Of a DNA stretch of 64,000 bases, positions 35,469 to 49,280 are shown piece by piece; the stretch's first letter is position 1, and every line of letters starts with the position of its first letter. The notes under the pieces were generated by a model. That model did no database searches. It saw only the letters and a program-made list of their open reading frames with translations, and was not told the origin of the DNA. The translations under genes were made by a program, and so were the position numbers. The DNA lies in assembly GCA_022577435.1 (NCBI GenBank), contig JAKOON010000012.1:17770585-17834584 (forward strand), written 5' to 3'. Source of the stretch: Embiotoca jacksoni. Lineage: Eukaryota > Chordata > Actinopteri > Embiotocidae.

Positions 35469-37742
35469 TTAAAGGAGAGGTGCAGCAGGAAAAGGAGGTG
35501 GATCTAACCCTGTCGCGTATTCCTGTCGGTGTGCTTATCGTACATCTGGTCTGCCACTCAATGTACTTCTTAATACAGTCAGAGTCAACAAAAGAAGAAA
35601 AGATCTCGGAAAAACTTTTATGTTGAATTGGCTGGTATTTTTCTCTGAGTGGAAATGTTGATGGATATATCCAAATTACTTGTCAGTTTCATCTTCCTGT
35701 CCCTTAAGTCCATTAATTGAACATACTTTCCATGCCTTCACATTGTAATGAAGCTACTGTGCAACAGTAACAAATAAAAACACACACTCAGAGGCTTTGT
35801 TATAACTCCATCTATATTTATTTTCCTGCCCTGTCGTGCTCCAAGCCTTCAGTCACTTCCTGTTCCAGTCCACTCTGTATTAATTGATTGCATGGCTCGA
35901 GAGGTGGCGATGGTACCAGGGAGCAATTCTCGCTTTGGCATTGCCTACATTTGCAGTGACACAACAGGAAACTGGCTGTCTGAGGATTCACAGGATAGTG
36001 CTGATGATGGATAGCAGAGAGTCCATAAATAGAACTCCCACTGCATAAGCACCAGAACCCACTTTCATTAATCTTAAAGAATGTTTAAATTAACTCCTGG
36101 ATCTGTTCTGCTGAAGAGAGGAGGGGAAAAGCTGACGGCCTATTTATAAGGAGAAATAACTTGGGAAGGCTTCTAATTTGTCTCGGTCTCCGAGGTGTCA
36201 TTTGAATGAACACACAGATACGGCAGGACAGCTGCAGTGTTGGGTGAGGTTGATGAAACAACAATGATTACACTGGGATTGGAACACACTCACTGGAGGA
36301 ATTTCTCCAGATTCTGCATTTTTTAGATACATTCGGCCGGGCAGTGGCAGCGGCAGCGCTCAGCATGCCAAATATGGTCGAAGAGGAAGAAGAACAGAGT
36401 CAGTTTGGACTGGCCCTTTAACATCCAGCCCACCCACAACAGCACAGAGTAGCTTTGTATAGTTCAATTCATCATTGCTGTAACCTAGTCAGTTCAGAAG
36501 TGTGTACCAAAAACAGGCCATTTTATCCATGTATTCCGTCCGCTTTATACAACTCTGCAATGAATCAATAACATGGACAGATATTTGACTTTGACACTGA
36601 TCGTTGAGGTTTTGTTTGAATTATTATTAAATGTACATTTCCTGACTTACAGCCTTACATTTAAGTCCAGTAAGCAACACTAGCAATCAGACACAGAAGA
36701 ACATTTTAAAAATATCCTCAGTTTTACTAAACCACATATTTGGAAGTGATAACCCAAAGTCAGCCTTGTCCAATATAATCGTCCCTTTCACTATATCAGT
36801 TACAACGACATGTTACTCATTAAACAAATAGGTATTTTTCACAGCAGACACTTTGACATGTCAGAGCAGGAATGGCAATGAAGTCAATGATAAACTGAAG
36901 GTGCTCAGTGATGAGTTTCACTTGTTTCAGGGTCCTGGTTGTACAGGTTGGATCACTCTGTCTTATTTTCATAGCTTCATAGCATCGAGAAGAATGTTCT
37001 TTTAACTGTAAACAAATGATGTTGTGTATCATAGAGGTTTGTATCTTTCCATATGGGCTTCAACATTTTGTTTTGCCAGGAACTCGGTGAACCATTCTAA
37101 TCCTTACATTATCACAGTCCTATCAGTCTACATATTACATGCAGTTGTCTTCCATCATGCTTAATACAAGGCCTGCTTTACTGTACAGAGTAGCTGCTGA
37201 ATGGATACTTCATTGTGGTATTCTGTCTCTCAGAAGAGTCTGTTCACCTTCTTCCACGATGTCTCTCATCATCCTCCCGCTCAGGAAATGCTCCTTTATG
37301 CTTGTATAGACTGTAGCAGGACTCATTTACACAATGTCTTTAGAAAGGATCATAATAGCTCCATGTTTAAGTGGTTCCATGGAGAGGTTTGATTAGCCTG
37401 TACAAATAAATGGAACCATATGAATGCAGCAGCTTTAAGGAAACGCTTCAGCCAGTCTGAATGAAATGAAATACATCAAATAAATAAATAAGTAACCTCT
37501 AGGGAAAACCCACACTTTTATTATGTGTGCCCTTTTCTCACAGACAGTCCTACTTTATTACACACGTAGAGCCGATGCTCAGAAGCCAGATATGGAATAT
37601 AAGAAGAAAAAAAAAAACCTGACGACACCGTCGCCTCTCTGCCCTGTATTGTATTGGGGGTTATCTGCCGCTGTGCGCGTCCCAAAGTAGGCTGGAGAAT
37701 GGAGAGATATGGCACAGAGTCCGCACGATTGCATATCCGCCT

Positions 37743-37744
<2 letters not shown>

Positions 37745-37816
<72 letters not shown>
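37745..37816. repeat. (GT)36 microsatellite upstream of the internal promoter
   Basis: Uninterrupted GT repeat of about 72 bp, ending 534 bp before the alternative rims2 start codon. Such alternating tracts can adopt Z-DNA. An effect on the promoter is only a possibility. Confidence 0.97.
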
Positions 37817-37819
<3 letters not shown>

Positions 37820-38350
37820 TGGGACTGCGTGTGTTTGTGCGACTGTGTACTCTTCATAGGCAACGGGATATATGAGCTGAATGTGAGGCAGCAGCTGATG
37901 CGCCGGTAAGGGATGCTGCCGCTGCTGCTGCTGGCTGCCGTGTAGGATGCTTCTCCGCTTCTTCTCTCCTCCGGGCGCTCCTTCACCTCTTCCCGCACAC
38001 CGAGAACACATTTTTGCCACAGCGCGAAGAAGAAAAGGCTTGTTACCAGCACCGGCACTACCTCGTTTTTCTCGCTCCCAGTCCGAAGCATTATGACCGC
38101 CGGATCCCAGCCGGAATGCGTTTCATTTAAGGACACTTTTTATCAGGAGCGGCAGCAGGAACATGGAACTTGATCGGCGTCTTTTCTGCAATTAATGCGC
38201 CCCGGGAGAAAAATAATAAGAAAACACTGAGGAGGTGTATGTGTGCAAGGGGGGGGGGCGTCCGGAGAGAGCGCAGGCTTCGGGATGTATTGGTGGTGAA
38301 AGGAAAAAGGGTGATCACTTACTGAGGATAAAAGCAAACGGAGGGGGAAA
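37820..38350 (+). promoter_or_regulatory. rims2: Putative internal rims2 (beta-type) promoter and 5' UTR
   Basis: This is a GC- and CpG-richer stretch (GCGCCCCGGGAG, GCGTCCGGAGAGAGCGC, GCCGCTGCTGCTG) directly upstream of the alternative first coding exon. No TATA box was recognised at a convincing distance. The transcription start is unknown. An in-frame TGA at 38312-38314 shows the coding frame does not extend far upstream of the ATG. Confidence 0.55.
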
Positions 38351-38472
38351 ATGCAGTTTGAGACATTGCGTCAGTTCTGTAGCTCGGTTTTATCACATTT
38401 CAACGGGGCTTTCTCGGCACCTCAGAACATCTTGCAGACGGAGCTGTTCGAGCAGGCGTTGAGCAACATCGG
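38351..38472 (+). CDS. rims2: rims2 alternative first coding exon (RIM2-beta type)
   Basis: From ATG at 38351 (A at -3) the exon reads MQFETLRQFCSSVLSHFNG, then AFSAPQNILQTELFEQALSNI, and ends GG before a GTGAGT donor. The two leftover bases fit exactly the one-base start of the exon at 62572 (GG+G = Gly, then KRSPSAS). I recall mammalian RIM2 isoforms opening MQFETLRQVCNSVLSHFHG... with the same junction, so this is a conserved vertebrate exon. The resulting protein skips the Rab3-binding helices and zinc finger, keeping linker, PDZ and C2 domains, as described for RIM2-beta. An upstream in-frame stop fixes the start. It is likely driven by its own CpG-rich promoter. Confidence 0.88.
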
Positions 38473-38890
38473 GTGAGTGATTCCTTTGTAAAGAAATGCC
38501 CAGATTTATGAGGAAGGGCTTCCCCGTTGGTATGGCAAACGAGTATTTTGGGGGGGGGGGGGGTTGTTGCGTTTATCGATCGGTAGCCAGCCTGCGTAAT
38601 AACAACCTCGAGTACTGTTGCTGCTGCAGATATTTCCTGGCTGGATGATGGGGCCGATTAGCGATCGTTCGCGGTTTGCTATGTGCGCGTGCATCGCGAT
38701 TGTCTGTCGGAGATGAAATGAAGCGTGATGGTACACTGTGACCACATCGAGGTGTGCGTGTGCTGTGCGCGTAGCCCTGGATGTATGTGTGCGCGTGCGC
38801 GTACGCCCCAGCGCACCGCTGCTGCAGCATGTGTGCTGTAGTACTGCCGCTGTCGCTGCTGCTGCTGCTGTCGTGCCTGAGAGGAGAGCG

Positions 38891-38931
38891 TGGGGGTGGG
38901 TGGGGGGGGGAGGGGAGGGAGGGAGGAGGGG
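38891..38931. repeat. G-rich tract with quadruplex potential
   Basis: Seven or more G-runs of three or more, separated by one or two bases, on the sense strand, 420 nt after the alternative first-exon donor. Confidence 0.9.
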
Positions 38932-38990
38932 AAATGTACATCTTAAAGAGTCCAGAGCTGGAAATGAGTGCAAACACCACCCCCCCAACA

Positions 38991-38999
38991 CCCCCCCCC

Positions 39000-39030
<31 letters not shown>

Positions 39031-39032
39031 AC
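38991..39032. repeat. Poly-C tract joined to (CA)n
   Basis: About 26 C followed directly by about eight CA units. C-runs of this length are hard to sequence, so the exact length is uncertain. Confidence 0.9.
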
Positions 39033-39378
39033 ATTCACCCACCTACTATATACACTCAAACACAGGCCACTGTGGAGCAAGTCATAACAGGTATCAGTTA
39101 CCTAATCATTTAGGACTAAACTGGAGAATTCCATTAACAAGCATATATGCATATATTGCGGCTGAATTATGAAATCTATACTTAGACTAATAGAGCAAAC
39201 ATATTTTCATTATTTAAAAAAGGAACTATGTGGTTGACACAGACCTTATGTATTTTCACTTTAGCGCCAAAAAGATACTTGAAAAGAGGTACTTGTGTAG
39301 CATGTGAAAAGAGAGAAAGAAGTTGGATCTCACTTAGATGCACTGAAGCACATTATGATTAGTCTGCTAAATGTTCTG

Positions 39379-39412
39379 CCCCCCCCCCCCCCCCCCCCCC
39401 ACACACACACAC
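39379..39412. repeat. Poly-C tract joined to (CA)n
   Basis: About 22 C followed by about six CA units, the same composite design as at 38991 and 53632. Confidence 0.9.
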
Positions 39413-40286
39413 AGAGAGGCTTCTGGTCATTTGGCCAAGCATAGCTGTTAGACACATTATACAGACTGCAGAAGTCCTTTAAACTTGCAAACAGACCCAT
39501 GTTCCTCAGCCGCGGGACCGAGAAAACACACGGGCCCTCTTCTCTGTCTCGCTATAGATGCAGGCCCCGTATCGCCACGCCATCCACTGTCTGTCTCTGG
39601 GGACTGCGAGTCTTTCCCTCTTGTCCCCCACCCTACCGTCAGAAATAATTTACAGCATTGCTGGGCTCTCTGCCACCTCACATTACATGGCCAGAACACT
39701 CAGGCACTGGAAGGGCGGAACAGGGGGCTCTGTGCCTGGAAACTGTGATCCAGCAATCATCACATCTGACTGATTAAATTGAACTTATTTTCCATCACGG
39801 GCGGGGTTTTTTCTTCACAGCAAAATCCTTCAGAAGAAACCGTAGCTGAAAGCAAACCTATTATTTTTATGATAAATGATCATATTTGCAGTTGGTACGA
39901 CAGTTTTCATTTTTTATTACCGTTGCAGGATGATGCAGCCAGTGTCACACTCTTTGTGCACTAATTTCTAGGTCTGTAGTATCACGTAGCTCGCTGCTAC
40001 ACAAGAACACAACTCTGCAAAGATGCAGCTGTTATCAGTAACTAGCCAGCTTCGCCATCCGTTCGATCAGAGCTGTTTGTGTGCGAGTCTGTTTTTTCTC
40101 TTTCTCTGTTTCTTTCTTGCCCAGGCCGGGCTTTCTAATGGGCTGTATGCTTTTAGATCCTGCTCACATGTATTATGCATGTGTGCGTCAGCAGAGGTCC
40201 TGATGGGGTGTGGGGATCTGTTCTTAGAAGGCCTGAATGGTTTTGAATTGAGTGGTCACTACATTTAAGCTGCAACCATACTCGCA

Positions 40287-40308
40287 CCCCCCCCCCCCCC
40301 CAGCTCTA

Positions 40309-40396
<88 letters not shown>
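40287..40396. repeat. Poly-C and (AC)43 composite
   Basis: A run of about 15 C, a 9-nt spacer, then about 86 bp of uninterrupted AC repeat. Confidence 0.95.
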
Positions 40397-40398
<2 letters not shown>

Positions 40399-43300
40399 TC
40401 CCCCTATCATCCATCCGCTGCTGCAGCTCTTTGTGCTTGCTGAGACCTGAGTGTGTCTGTTGTCGGACTGCTGTTGAAGCATTAGAAGGGATGTTATTGA
40501 ATTTGTGGTACACATCTTGTAGTCTTTTCCCAGATGAGCCTTTTGTAAAGTGTGTGATACAGTGTAAGTGGGATGTGAATGGCTGTATTTGATTTTCTGC
40601 ATAGATGCAATGTATTGAAAGCATCAGCGTGTTTCAAACCCCAGCATATTAGATAAAAGCCATATGGCTGCACTTTAATGATTCCAAATGGGCCGCACAG
40701 TCTTGGGTGTGATTTTAGTGAGTCATACTCGCACTCACAGCTGTTTACTTCATCCCACGTTCTCATATATTGTCCTTCTGCAGTGACGGCGCATATGCAG
40801 CTGTGCACTTCTGCATTTTAGAGCTTATACATTCTGTACATTCGCAGGAAAACCAACTTCTTTTCCACCACTGTCAGTTCTACACTGAAGGTTCCTCTGA
40901 AGTGGAAAAGGGGGAGAAAGCCAGGGGGGCTTACTCGCCCCTCCCACACTCACCCTCTTCTCCTCACTTGTCCCCTCCACCGATAGGGTTGCCATAGTGA
41001 CAAGGTGTAATGTTTGATAAATATACATGACGACGTGCTCTCCCTGTCTGTTAATCTCAATGTCAGCAGGACGCGATTCAAAATACAGAGAAAGCGATAA
41101 AACAAGGAACGCTCTTTCTAACAAAGCAACATACAGTGGGATGAAAAGAGGTGAAGCAGGACACCTTTAAACGGCTGTGTTGCAGATTTTTATCTCAAAA
41201 TGCTACTCTGAAGTGTCCGGAGACACAATATGCTGCAGTGTTTTTTCTTAACGTATCACAGAGTTAATGCACAAATATACTGAAAATGAGTCATGCAGAA
41301 TTGAATTTGAAACTCTGTCACCCCTTGAGTAACTTTGTGGTTTTACATCAGCTGTCACAAACAGCGGAAATATGAATACATAACAGAGAAAAAAAAATTC
41401 CTGTAATGACATTCAATCAGCATGATTCAAATTGACTTATTTTCCATCCTGAATCTTTTCCTGCTCAATCAGGACCCACATTTGATTTGCCTTTTAGCAT
41501 TGCATCTGTGGCAGCTAATTTGTCTGCAGCAGTCCTACTGTGCTAGTTAAGCAGCAGGTGCTTGTCAAGTGCCGCATGTATCCTTTCATTATTTGCTGGG
41601 AGAGCAGTATTACATAACAGACGTGTAACGTATTAAGACGTTTTCCTAATAAACTACTGTTAAAATGCAGCTAACCTTTGGGAATAGCAGTATTGTAGAT
41701 GTTATCTTTTCTTCTTGTAATCACATCAGTGATGGAGGTGGTTGTCAGGATTATTAAAGAGCTTTACTACCTTCACTTGCAGTGACAGCTGATGCTGCAC
41801 ACATTACTAGACATCTCTGGGCAGCATCTGGACATGTCTGGGCATTTGTTTCCTTATGAAGGAGCCGGGCACTTCAAAGGGAGGTCTGCTGTTTTACTGT
41901 AGGTTATAAAAATAAACTAATAGAGAGAGACAGAAAGAATTAAACAGAATTTACTCCTACTGTTTACATTACACCATGAAATTAATTTTGAAATCACACA
42001 CTGACATGATTATTCCACATCTGAAGGCTTTAAGTGTCTTCATTAAGCTCTCCCATCCAGCCTTTCATGCATGTGGCATTTAACACACACTGATTTCTAC
42101 CTTTGTATTGTGTCAGCCTGCCTTGATAAAATAAGTAGTGTGGATGTGAGTCGTAGAGTTCACTGGAGAGACAAAGCAGTGGACGAAAAACAGCAAGGAG
42201 AAGACAGATAGTACCAGGAGCAGGCAGGAACACCCAGGCATCAGTCACCATGGTGACAGAGCTGTAGACAAGGCAGACATAGCAGGCTGCAGCTTGCGGG
42301 ATTCTGAACCCCTGGAGCCCCAGATTCATGTTGATGTGACAGAACTGGGGGAAAGGAAAGGAGGGAAGAAGAGTAAAGGGGTAGAAGGAAGGAGAGAGGT
42401 GAGGAGGAGGAAGAGGAGGAGGAGACATAGATCCAGAGCATTCCCTCCCTTCGCCATCACCTTGATCCAGGGTAGTCAGTTGTGTTTTCTAGCAATTCCC
42501 TGCTCTACATTCCCACAGTTACACATTAAAGCCTCGTGGAAGCAAAAATCAAGCTGCTCCTCTGCAGCCACTGGGGGTTACATTCATGCCTGGCTGTAGG
42601 AATCTTCAGCAGTAGCTGTTGAGGAAGAGGAGAACATTATCCTCTCTTTGTCTCTGCCCACATTTCCCCAGCAAGCCTCAAGACTACCATCACCTCTGTT
42701 TTTATCTCTTTGAGTACTATAAAGTAGTGTCTTGAGGGTTTAGGTGTGGGAGTCAGACTGAGACGCAGACTGTATCCTGTGTGGTGCTTCTGTAACATCC
42801 CGTCACACCTCGCCCACGCTCAGCCCACCCTCGGCCCACCCTGAGCCCCACGGTGTCGTACCCGGGTGTTGGCGGCACTCAGCAGCTGTAATTAAGCCAG
42901 CCCTTTATTGGTTTTGTCCTCGCCAAGGGAGATGTGCGGAGGAAGAAGGGAGGCCCTGGTTTATTGCCTGGGCGTCTAGGAGAGGGGTTATTATGATTGC
43001 ACGCCAGAGAGAGAAAGAAAAGAAATGGATGGAGAGGCAGAGAAAGTGGAGAGCGCTGGAATGATGGAGAGAGACAGCGGCGGAGGCAGAATCGATATGC
43101 TTGACTCCTTTCTGCTCTCACCAAATCATATCTCAGCATCAGAGCGAGAGTGACTGAGGAGGAGAGCAACAGAGAGAGAGCTGGTGGCTCAGGCTGCCAC
43201 TGCTGCTGATGCTGCTGCCCAGAGAGGGAGGTGAGACTGCCTTTGCTGAGGTTTGGTTACAGGTTGCCACTGCACGGTCCCACAGCACGAGGTACACGTG

Positions 43301-43718
43301 ATGTCACCCACAGTAAGGTTGGTCCGGCCAGGCGGTTCTCAGCAGTAAAACAGGATGAGGAAGGTACAGAAAGGGGACGAAGATCCACAAAGAAAGGACA
43401 GTACTTTTGAAGAGAAACGGCGGCTTGTGCAGAGCGCTGACATCTGGGCTCTTTTCATGCTCACGGAGCGAGACTGATTCCCTTCAAAGGCTGAATGTGT
43501 GCATGCATTTGTGTGTGTGTGTGTGACCCTCAACCTTAACATGTCAGTTATGGTTGAGTTACAGTCGCCATACTGTCCTCCCAGTAAAACTACATTTCAG
43601 TTGCTTTATTAGAGGACACTTCCAGGGCCGCCTCAGGTCCTTAACTCCTTCTCTTTCCACTAACCGATGGACTGAAGAGGACGTTGCTGAGTGGTGTGAA
43701 TGTGAGACTCGGCTCGTC

Positions 43719-43722
<4 letters not shown>

Positions 43723-43783
<61 letters not shown>

Positions 43784-43800
43784 GCGTGTGCGTGTGCGTG
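43723..43800. repeat. (TG)n microsatellite with CG interruptions
   Basis: About 56 bp of TG then TGTGCG units. Confidence 0.96.
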
Positions 43801-46800
43801 CATGTGCATGGTTGTCCTTGTGCTTCTTTGTGAGAGTCCATGTGGCTGCACTTGTACACTCATGTGTTTGAAGCCGGGTCCCTAGGAGGTATTTTTTCCC
43901 TTAAAAAAGCCTCTTTTGCTGAGCTTCCAAACAGATGCCTGATGTCATCTTGTTTTTAAATAGCCACAAGAGAGAAGAGAAACTGCACACACCACATGGA
44001 TAGTGCTTTGCTTTCAACCATATGCCTTGATGTGTGATGCTATTTGTCAATGTCAGTAACCATTTAACAGTTTATAGAAGGCTTTAATTTGAACGCCTCG
44101 GCTGGCGTAGTTTACCGACAGTGTATGGTGTCAGTGGTGTGCGTATGTTTTTTTCACAAATCCTCCTGCGGCCTTGATGGTCAGCGGAGTTGTTAATTGA
44201 AAGCTAAGGCTATCTGCTGCTAAAGGTACTACACAGCATCATCATTCTTGTTTTACATTTGATTTATTGATTAAAGAGGCTTGTAAGGTCACAGCGTCGG
44301 AAGGTCAGGAGGTGGACTACCTTAGCTAAATCCCTGTAAGTCAGTGCGGTGGAGTCCATATGACACAACTGAAAAAAACATTTCAAACTCTACTGTTTAA
44401 GTAATGACTTTGTATATGAAATCCATTTTAAACCCTTCATTTGCCGAAGGCTTTACGGGTCTGTATGTCCGGGTATTATGTTCCACGAATTGGGTTCAGT
44501 ATTTAGTGAGTTTCCTCTTACTATTTCCACTCCACACACCCAATGCACGATTGACCTGTTAGCATATGCACATGCATTGTTTCATGAATGGGAAATAAAA
44601 CTGCTTTACACGTAATCCTGTTGCTTTGCCCCAAATCCAAATCTTTTTCACGCTCCAATTTATTCAATTACCAAAAATACACTTGAAGAAGCCGTGTGAT
44701 AAAGCAATAATGGAAAAGCTTAATCTAAACATCTGCGTCTATCCAGTCCATTGCTATCATCATCCGTCTCATCCCCAGCCCGTGCTCAAATCCTCTTTTG
44801 CAACACTGATGGTATTTCACGAGCTCAATGAGATTAATTATTTCCATATTTTGCAAACACTGCACCGTGTGTGCCGCTCCCCCATCTCCCCGCACGTGTA
44901 CAATTAGCTCAGTGCATTTGTGTTGCAAATGAGCCGGCCCTGGTGGTGCTCGACGGCCTCCCCGGGCTTCTCCTGCCACGCAGCGGAGAGGAGAACCCAG
45001 CCGAGGAGTGATCAAACGCTTCCTTCTCTGGCAGGCAGATGCTGAGTAAACACAGAGAAGAAACGGCTCCAGTAACTGTCTCTTCCCACTTCCACTTCTC
45101 GCCTTCATTATTTTTGGAGTCTGCTGGCTGGCATTAATGAAACCCCATGTAATATTCATTTAATTCCCAGTGTTTATTAGTTCATTAGGTTTTAGGATCG
45201 TAGTTGATCTGATCTCCAGGGGTGGCTACGACGAGGAAAAGAGCTGACTTTGAAGATTCTTCTCTTTTTCACCAGCCGGGCTTCCTTCCATTTCTTTAAA
45301 TGTCTCTCTTGATCCTGAACCATTCACAATCTTCTGCTTGCTCACTGAGCTGTTTAGCATTCCTCTTCCCTCGCCTGCATCACCACACTTCTGCTCTTAT
45401 TTATACAACTATAACTTAAGTAGAAGGTTGAGTCAGGATTTTGGTGCAGCTGTCCATCAAAATGTAAACCAAGGACAATGACCCCATCTGTTTGAAATAT
45501 GTTGCAACATGATACAGATAAGTAGAAAGATACTTCTTATAGAGCATCTAAATCCATGAATCTCAGGGCAAACAGGTGGCTAAATGTGATGTGGCTGATT
45601 AAAAAGAGGATAACATCAGTTTGGGTTCGTCAGCTCTTTACATCCCTGGTTGAATTGAACTGTCATAGATTAAACATTTTCTCAGACCACGGCCCCTCTG
45701 GCCAGTTCAGCTCTCTGCTTCACGCCGCGTGTTACAGATGCTGTCCTATGCAATTACAATTAACCCGCGCAGGCCTGTGGTCTGGGGCTCGCTCGGCAAA
45801 GGTCTGACCGTGGGTTCATCGATTGAGACGTTGGCCTGTCAATGCCATCGAGTGCAGCAGAAAAGGTCTTTCTGCTGAGCACACAGCAAGCGGCTTTTTC
45901 ATCAGACCAGGAGGAAACTTCTTCACAAAGCTTTCATTTCCTTGTGTTGAAAACCCTGCTAGGTAGTGCTGCCGTTGTGTTGGAAAAAGTACGCTGTATT
46001 TTTGCACCTGAGTTGCTTCTGTATCGTCACTTTTCAATTCTGGCTTCTTTGACAGCACCGTCATTACTTAGCTGCATTTTCCAACCTGAAAGTTATTGAA
46101 CTTCTACTTTCTGCATCTGTCTTTTATTATTAGAATGATTAAATTATTTGTGGGGATGAAGCAGCACTTTTACTAATGAAATAAGTATCTAAAAGGGTCA
46201 TTCAAAAACAGAAAAAATATTTTTTGTGATACCTTGCAAAGTGCTAAAAGTATTAAGTTTCAATTAAGTAACTAGAGGCTCTTATAATTTTGGAGACAAG
46301 CATCTTCCTCATCTGTATCCTCATTGGCTTTCAAAAACCCTTCAACCCTTGAATTTCGCTGAGCGGCACAATGTTTCTTTGATCCCAATGTGTGAGTGTG
46401 TATGTGTGCAGTGACATCTCCCAGACAGGAAGAGTGTTTCAGAAAGGAGGTCGGGAGGCACCGTCTTCCCATTATGCACAGCTTCCTGTCTGCCTCCAGG
46501 CAAGCCTTCGAGCAGCCAAAGTGTTTGAGTTCAACTTAAGAGAGACTTGGGGGGGAAAGAGGAATGAAACTGGAATGGAGAAGATGGGTGGGAACGGCAG
46601 TTTATTAATTTGAAAAATGCACTGAAATGAGTCACATTTTCACTTATGACTGAGGGGGAAATGTTTCAGTGTGCTTTGCAAACTGGTCCCAGAACAGGAA
46701 GGAGAAAATTAGATCATTTAATGTGGTTGGTCTGATGGAACCTACCGTACATGCCTCCCATTATGTTGCTTTTCTCCGTTCGCTCAAGTTTGTATGTCCA

Positions 46801-49261
46801 ATTTGACACTTTGTAGGACTGCGCCGGTGAGGTTGTCTGGAACAAACTTCAACTTCAGTTCTGTCTTTTGTCACTGTCACTATGTTACTTTCCCCGGCTC
46901 CGACGATAAGTCTCTGTGTGCTGCTGTCCCTTACCTTGCAGTCAGTACATACTGAACGAGAGTGTGTTAAGCTGGACAATCAGTAATACTGTAAGTAGCT
47001 CCTATCTGGATTTGATTATGCATTGGGGTAACATAGTTGCAGTGCCGTCTCTTCCCTATGGGTGTAATTGGAGAGTGCTTATTCTTCCTTTCCCAGGCAA
47101 TATCTGTGCTTCCCATTTAGGCCTCGGTTTGTGTCCATCCAAGTTTCTACGAAGTAAAAGAACACATATACGTGAGTGATCGAGTCGACTTCCTGGTACT
47201 GAAACAGTTTTATAAAGATATGTTGAAAATTGCCCCTCGGCACGCCCACAGCTTTTACTACTACAGCAATCTGTTATATTATTATTATTAATTTATAAAT
47301 GATGTGTTAAAAATAGCTGCAGTGATGGGAAACGTGTCGTGTTCACAATTGCCAGAGAGGCATTATGCAGTGTGTACCGCTGTGGAACAAAGAACATTTA
47401 AATGGAAGTGCTGCAGTTAAGTGGCTCCCTCATGTTTTTCTTGTGTTTTCTCTTCATTGTGTAATTGAAGTACTTAAAATACAGTGCATCATCTGAGCCA
47501 CAGAGCATGTCCACTCATAAAAAAACTTAAGCTTGTCACCTTCCATCTATATTAGTTTTTACTGTTTACAGTGTACAAATCACACATTTAAACTACTCAC
47601 TTCTACTGGATTTCCACTTTGATACAGACCATCAGATATTTAACGTAACCTGGCAACAGCATTGCAAAATTGTCCAGCTTTTAACTCTCCGAAGCGCTCA
47701 GGGCATAATGTGTCCACATTCACAAACTAGAGCAACTCGCTTTCATTCAGATTCAATGGAAGTGGCAGTCATGGCTGGTTAACGCTGGGTGCTGAGGCTC
47801 CGCCCACTTTCACTCATCTGGAGAAGAAATACTCAAACATGTTAACCATAAATTGATTGCATATTGAATTACCATTGAACAGGATGACTGGCATACTCAA
47901 CCTTCATTGTCATGGTAACAAAAATAAACGTGGTAAATGTGGCACAGTCGCAGTTTGATTAAGTTTCAGCAGCAATAGTACTTGGTTAGTTTTAGAAAAG
48001 ATCAACATAAGTTGACATAAGTACGTAACTTGAAATAAACCAAGGCTGATATTTGTTTTCACACGAGACCCAAACGGATCATGAACAGCAGTCTCCCGGG
48101 TGAAAGTCCTGTCTTTGATTCATCCAATGACCCTGAACTTACCTTCTAGTGAGCACTTTTTATACTACCTCACCTGACCAGTGGTGCTTCAGAACATGCT
48201 GTTGGTAATACGTGCCTATAACATCTATCAAATGGCTTTTAGACTTGGATTTATTTTTCCCGCATTACAGACAATGCAAGTTTGATAAATGTAAGATGTC
48301 TGAATAAGTAATGAATGAGCTGACATTCTGATCGGTTGCTGATTGTTATCCCGGCCCCGTTTGTGAATGCCTGCGTGCGGGACAGTTGTTAACTAAGGTT
48401 CTCCTGTCTTTATACGTGACAGTCGTTTGATTTTGAAGGAGCACAGCCTCCTTGTCTGAGAAGATAAATTCTGTGAGCATGACACAGATTAGGTGGAATT
48501 TAAGAACGTCAAATGGGTCCAGGGGTTTTGTGCAGAAATATTAGAATAGCTTCAGTAATACGAGCTGACAGGCTCATTTCGTGCCTCCATTTGTTGGCAC
48601 AGGGCAGAACGCTGCGGGAACAGGCATGGCAAGGTGTTGTGGGGGACAATGGAGGCCCTGCCTTGAACCCAACTTGAAGAGCTATTTAGCCTGGACCCCA
48701 TCACTATTTGTCAGCAGTGATTGGACAATAACCAAAGAAACATTGCTCACCTGTGAACAGACCTCATACTCCCTCTTCCCACTGACTGGATCAAGCCTCC
48801 TGCAACTTGTCGTTGTCAGACTCCAGTGCACACACACCTCTGCACTGCATAGTCCTGTTGTGTATTTGGTCCAGGGACGACTAGGCTGTCTGCGGTGTCG
48901 TTCAGTGCTGCTGCAGTCTTATCTGTCCAGTATAATGGACTTAGAGGGGTTTGGGAGGGGGAGGGGGTGGCATACATATGTGGGAGGCAATGGAGGAACA
49001 GACGTGAGGAGTCCAGACCAGCCTGGACCGCTGCCGCTTTCCCAAGAGGGTCATCGGTCCATCCGGCCCCAGAGATGTTATTTTGGGCAGCGAGGATTAT
49101 TAAAGCATCCTCTGACTCACCCCTCAGCTTTTTTCATTACCTCCTCACTTTCTGTGCAGCCAGACAGCCGCGCAGCGTCACTGCCTTTGATTACAAATGC
49201 AGCTTGCTCACTGGGATGAAAAATGCATACTTAGCAGAACCAAGAAGAAATGCATGTGGGG

Positions 49262-49280
49262 TGTGTGTGTGTGTGTGTGT
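49262..49280. repeat. (GT)n short microsatellite
   Basis: About nine GT units. Confidence 0.85.

Noticed and set aside
37579..38136. 185-codon frame on -
   Set aside because: Driven by the antisense of the GT microsatellite (poly-Thr-His) upstream of the alternative rims2 promoter.
38506..39042. Overlapping long frames on both strands (178, 153, 144, 110 aa)
   Set aside because: All are low-complexity translations of poly-C/G, CA and CTG tracts in a GC-rich region.
48581..49219. 212-codon open frame on + in the long intron
   Set aside because: No recognisable domain, no codon bias or splice context. It overlaps another long frame (48895-49392), which is typical of chance frames in GC-richer intron.
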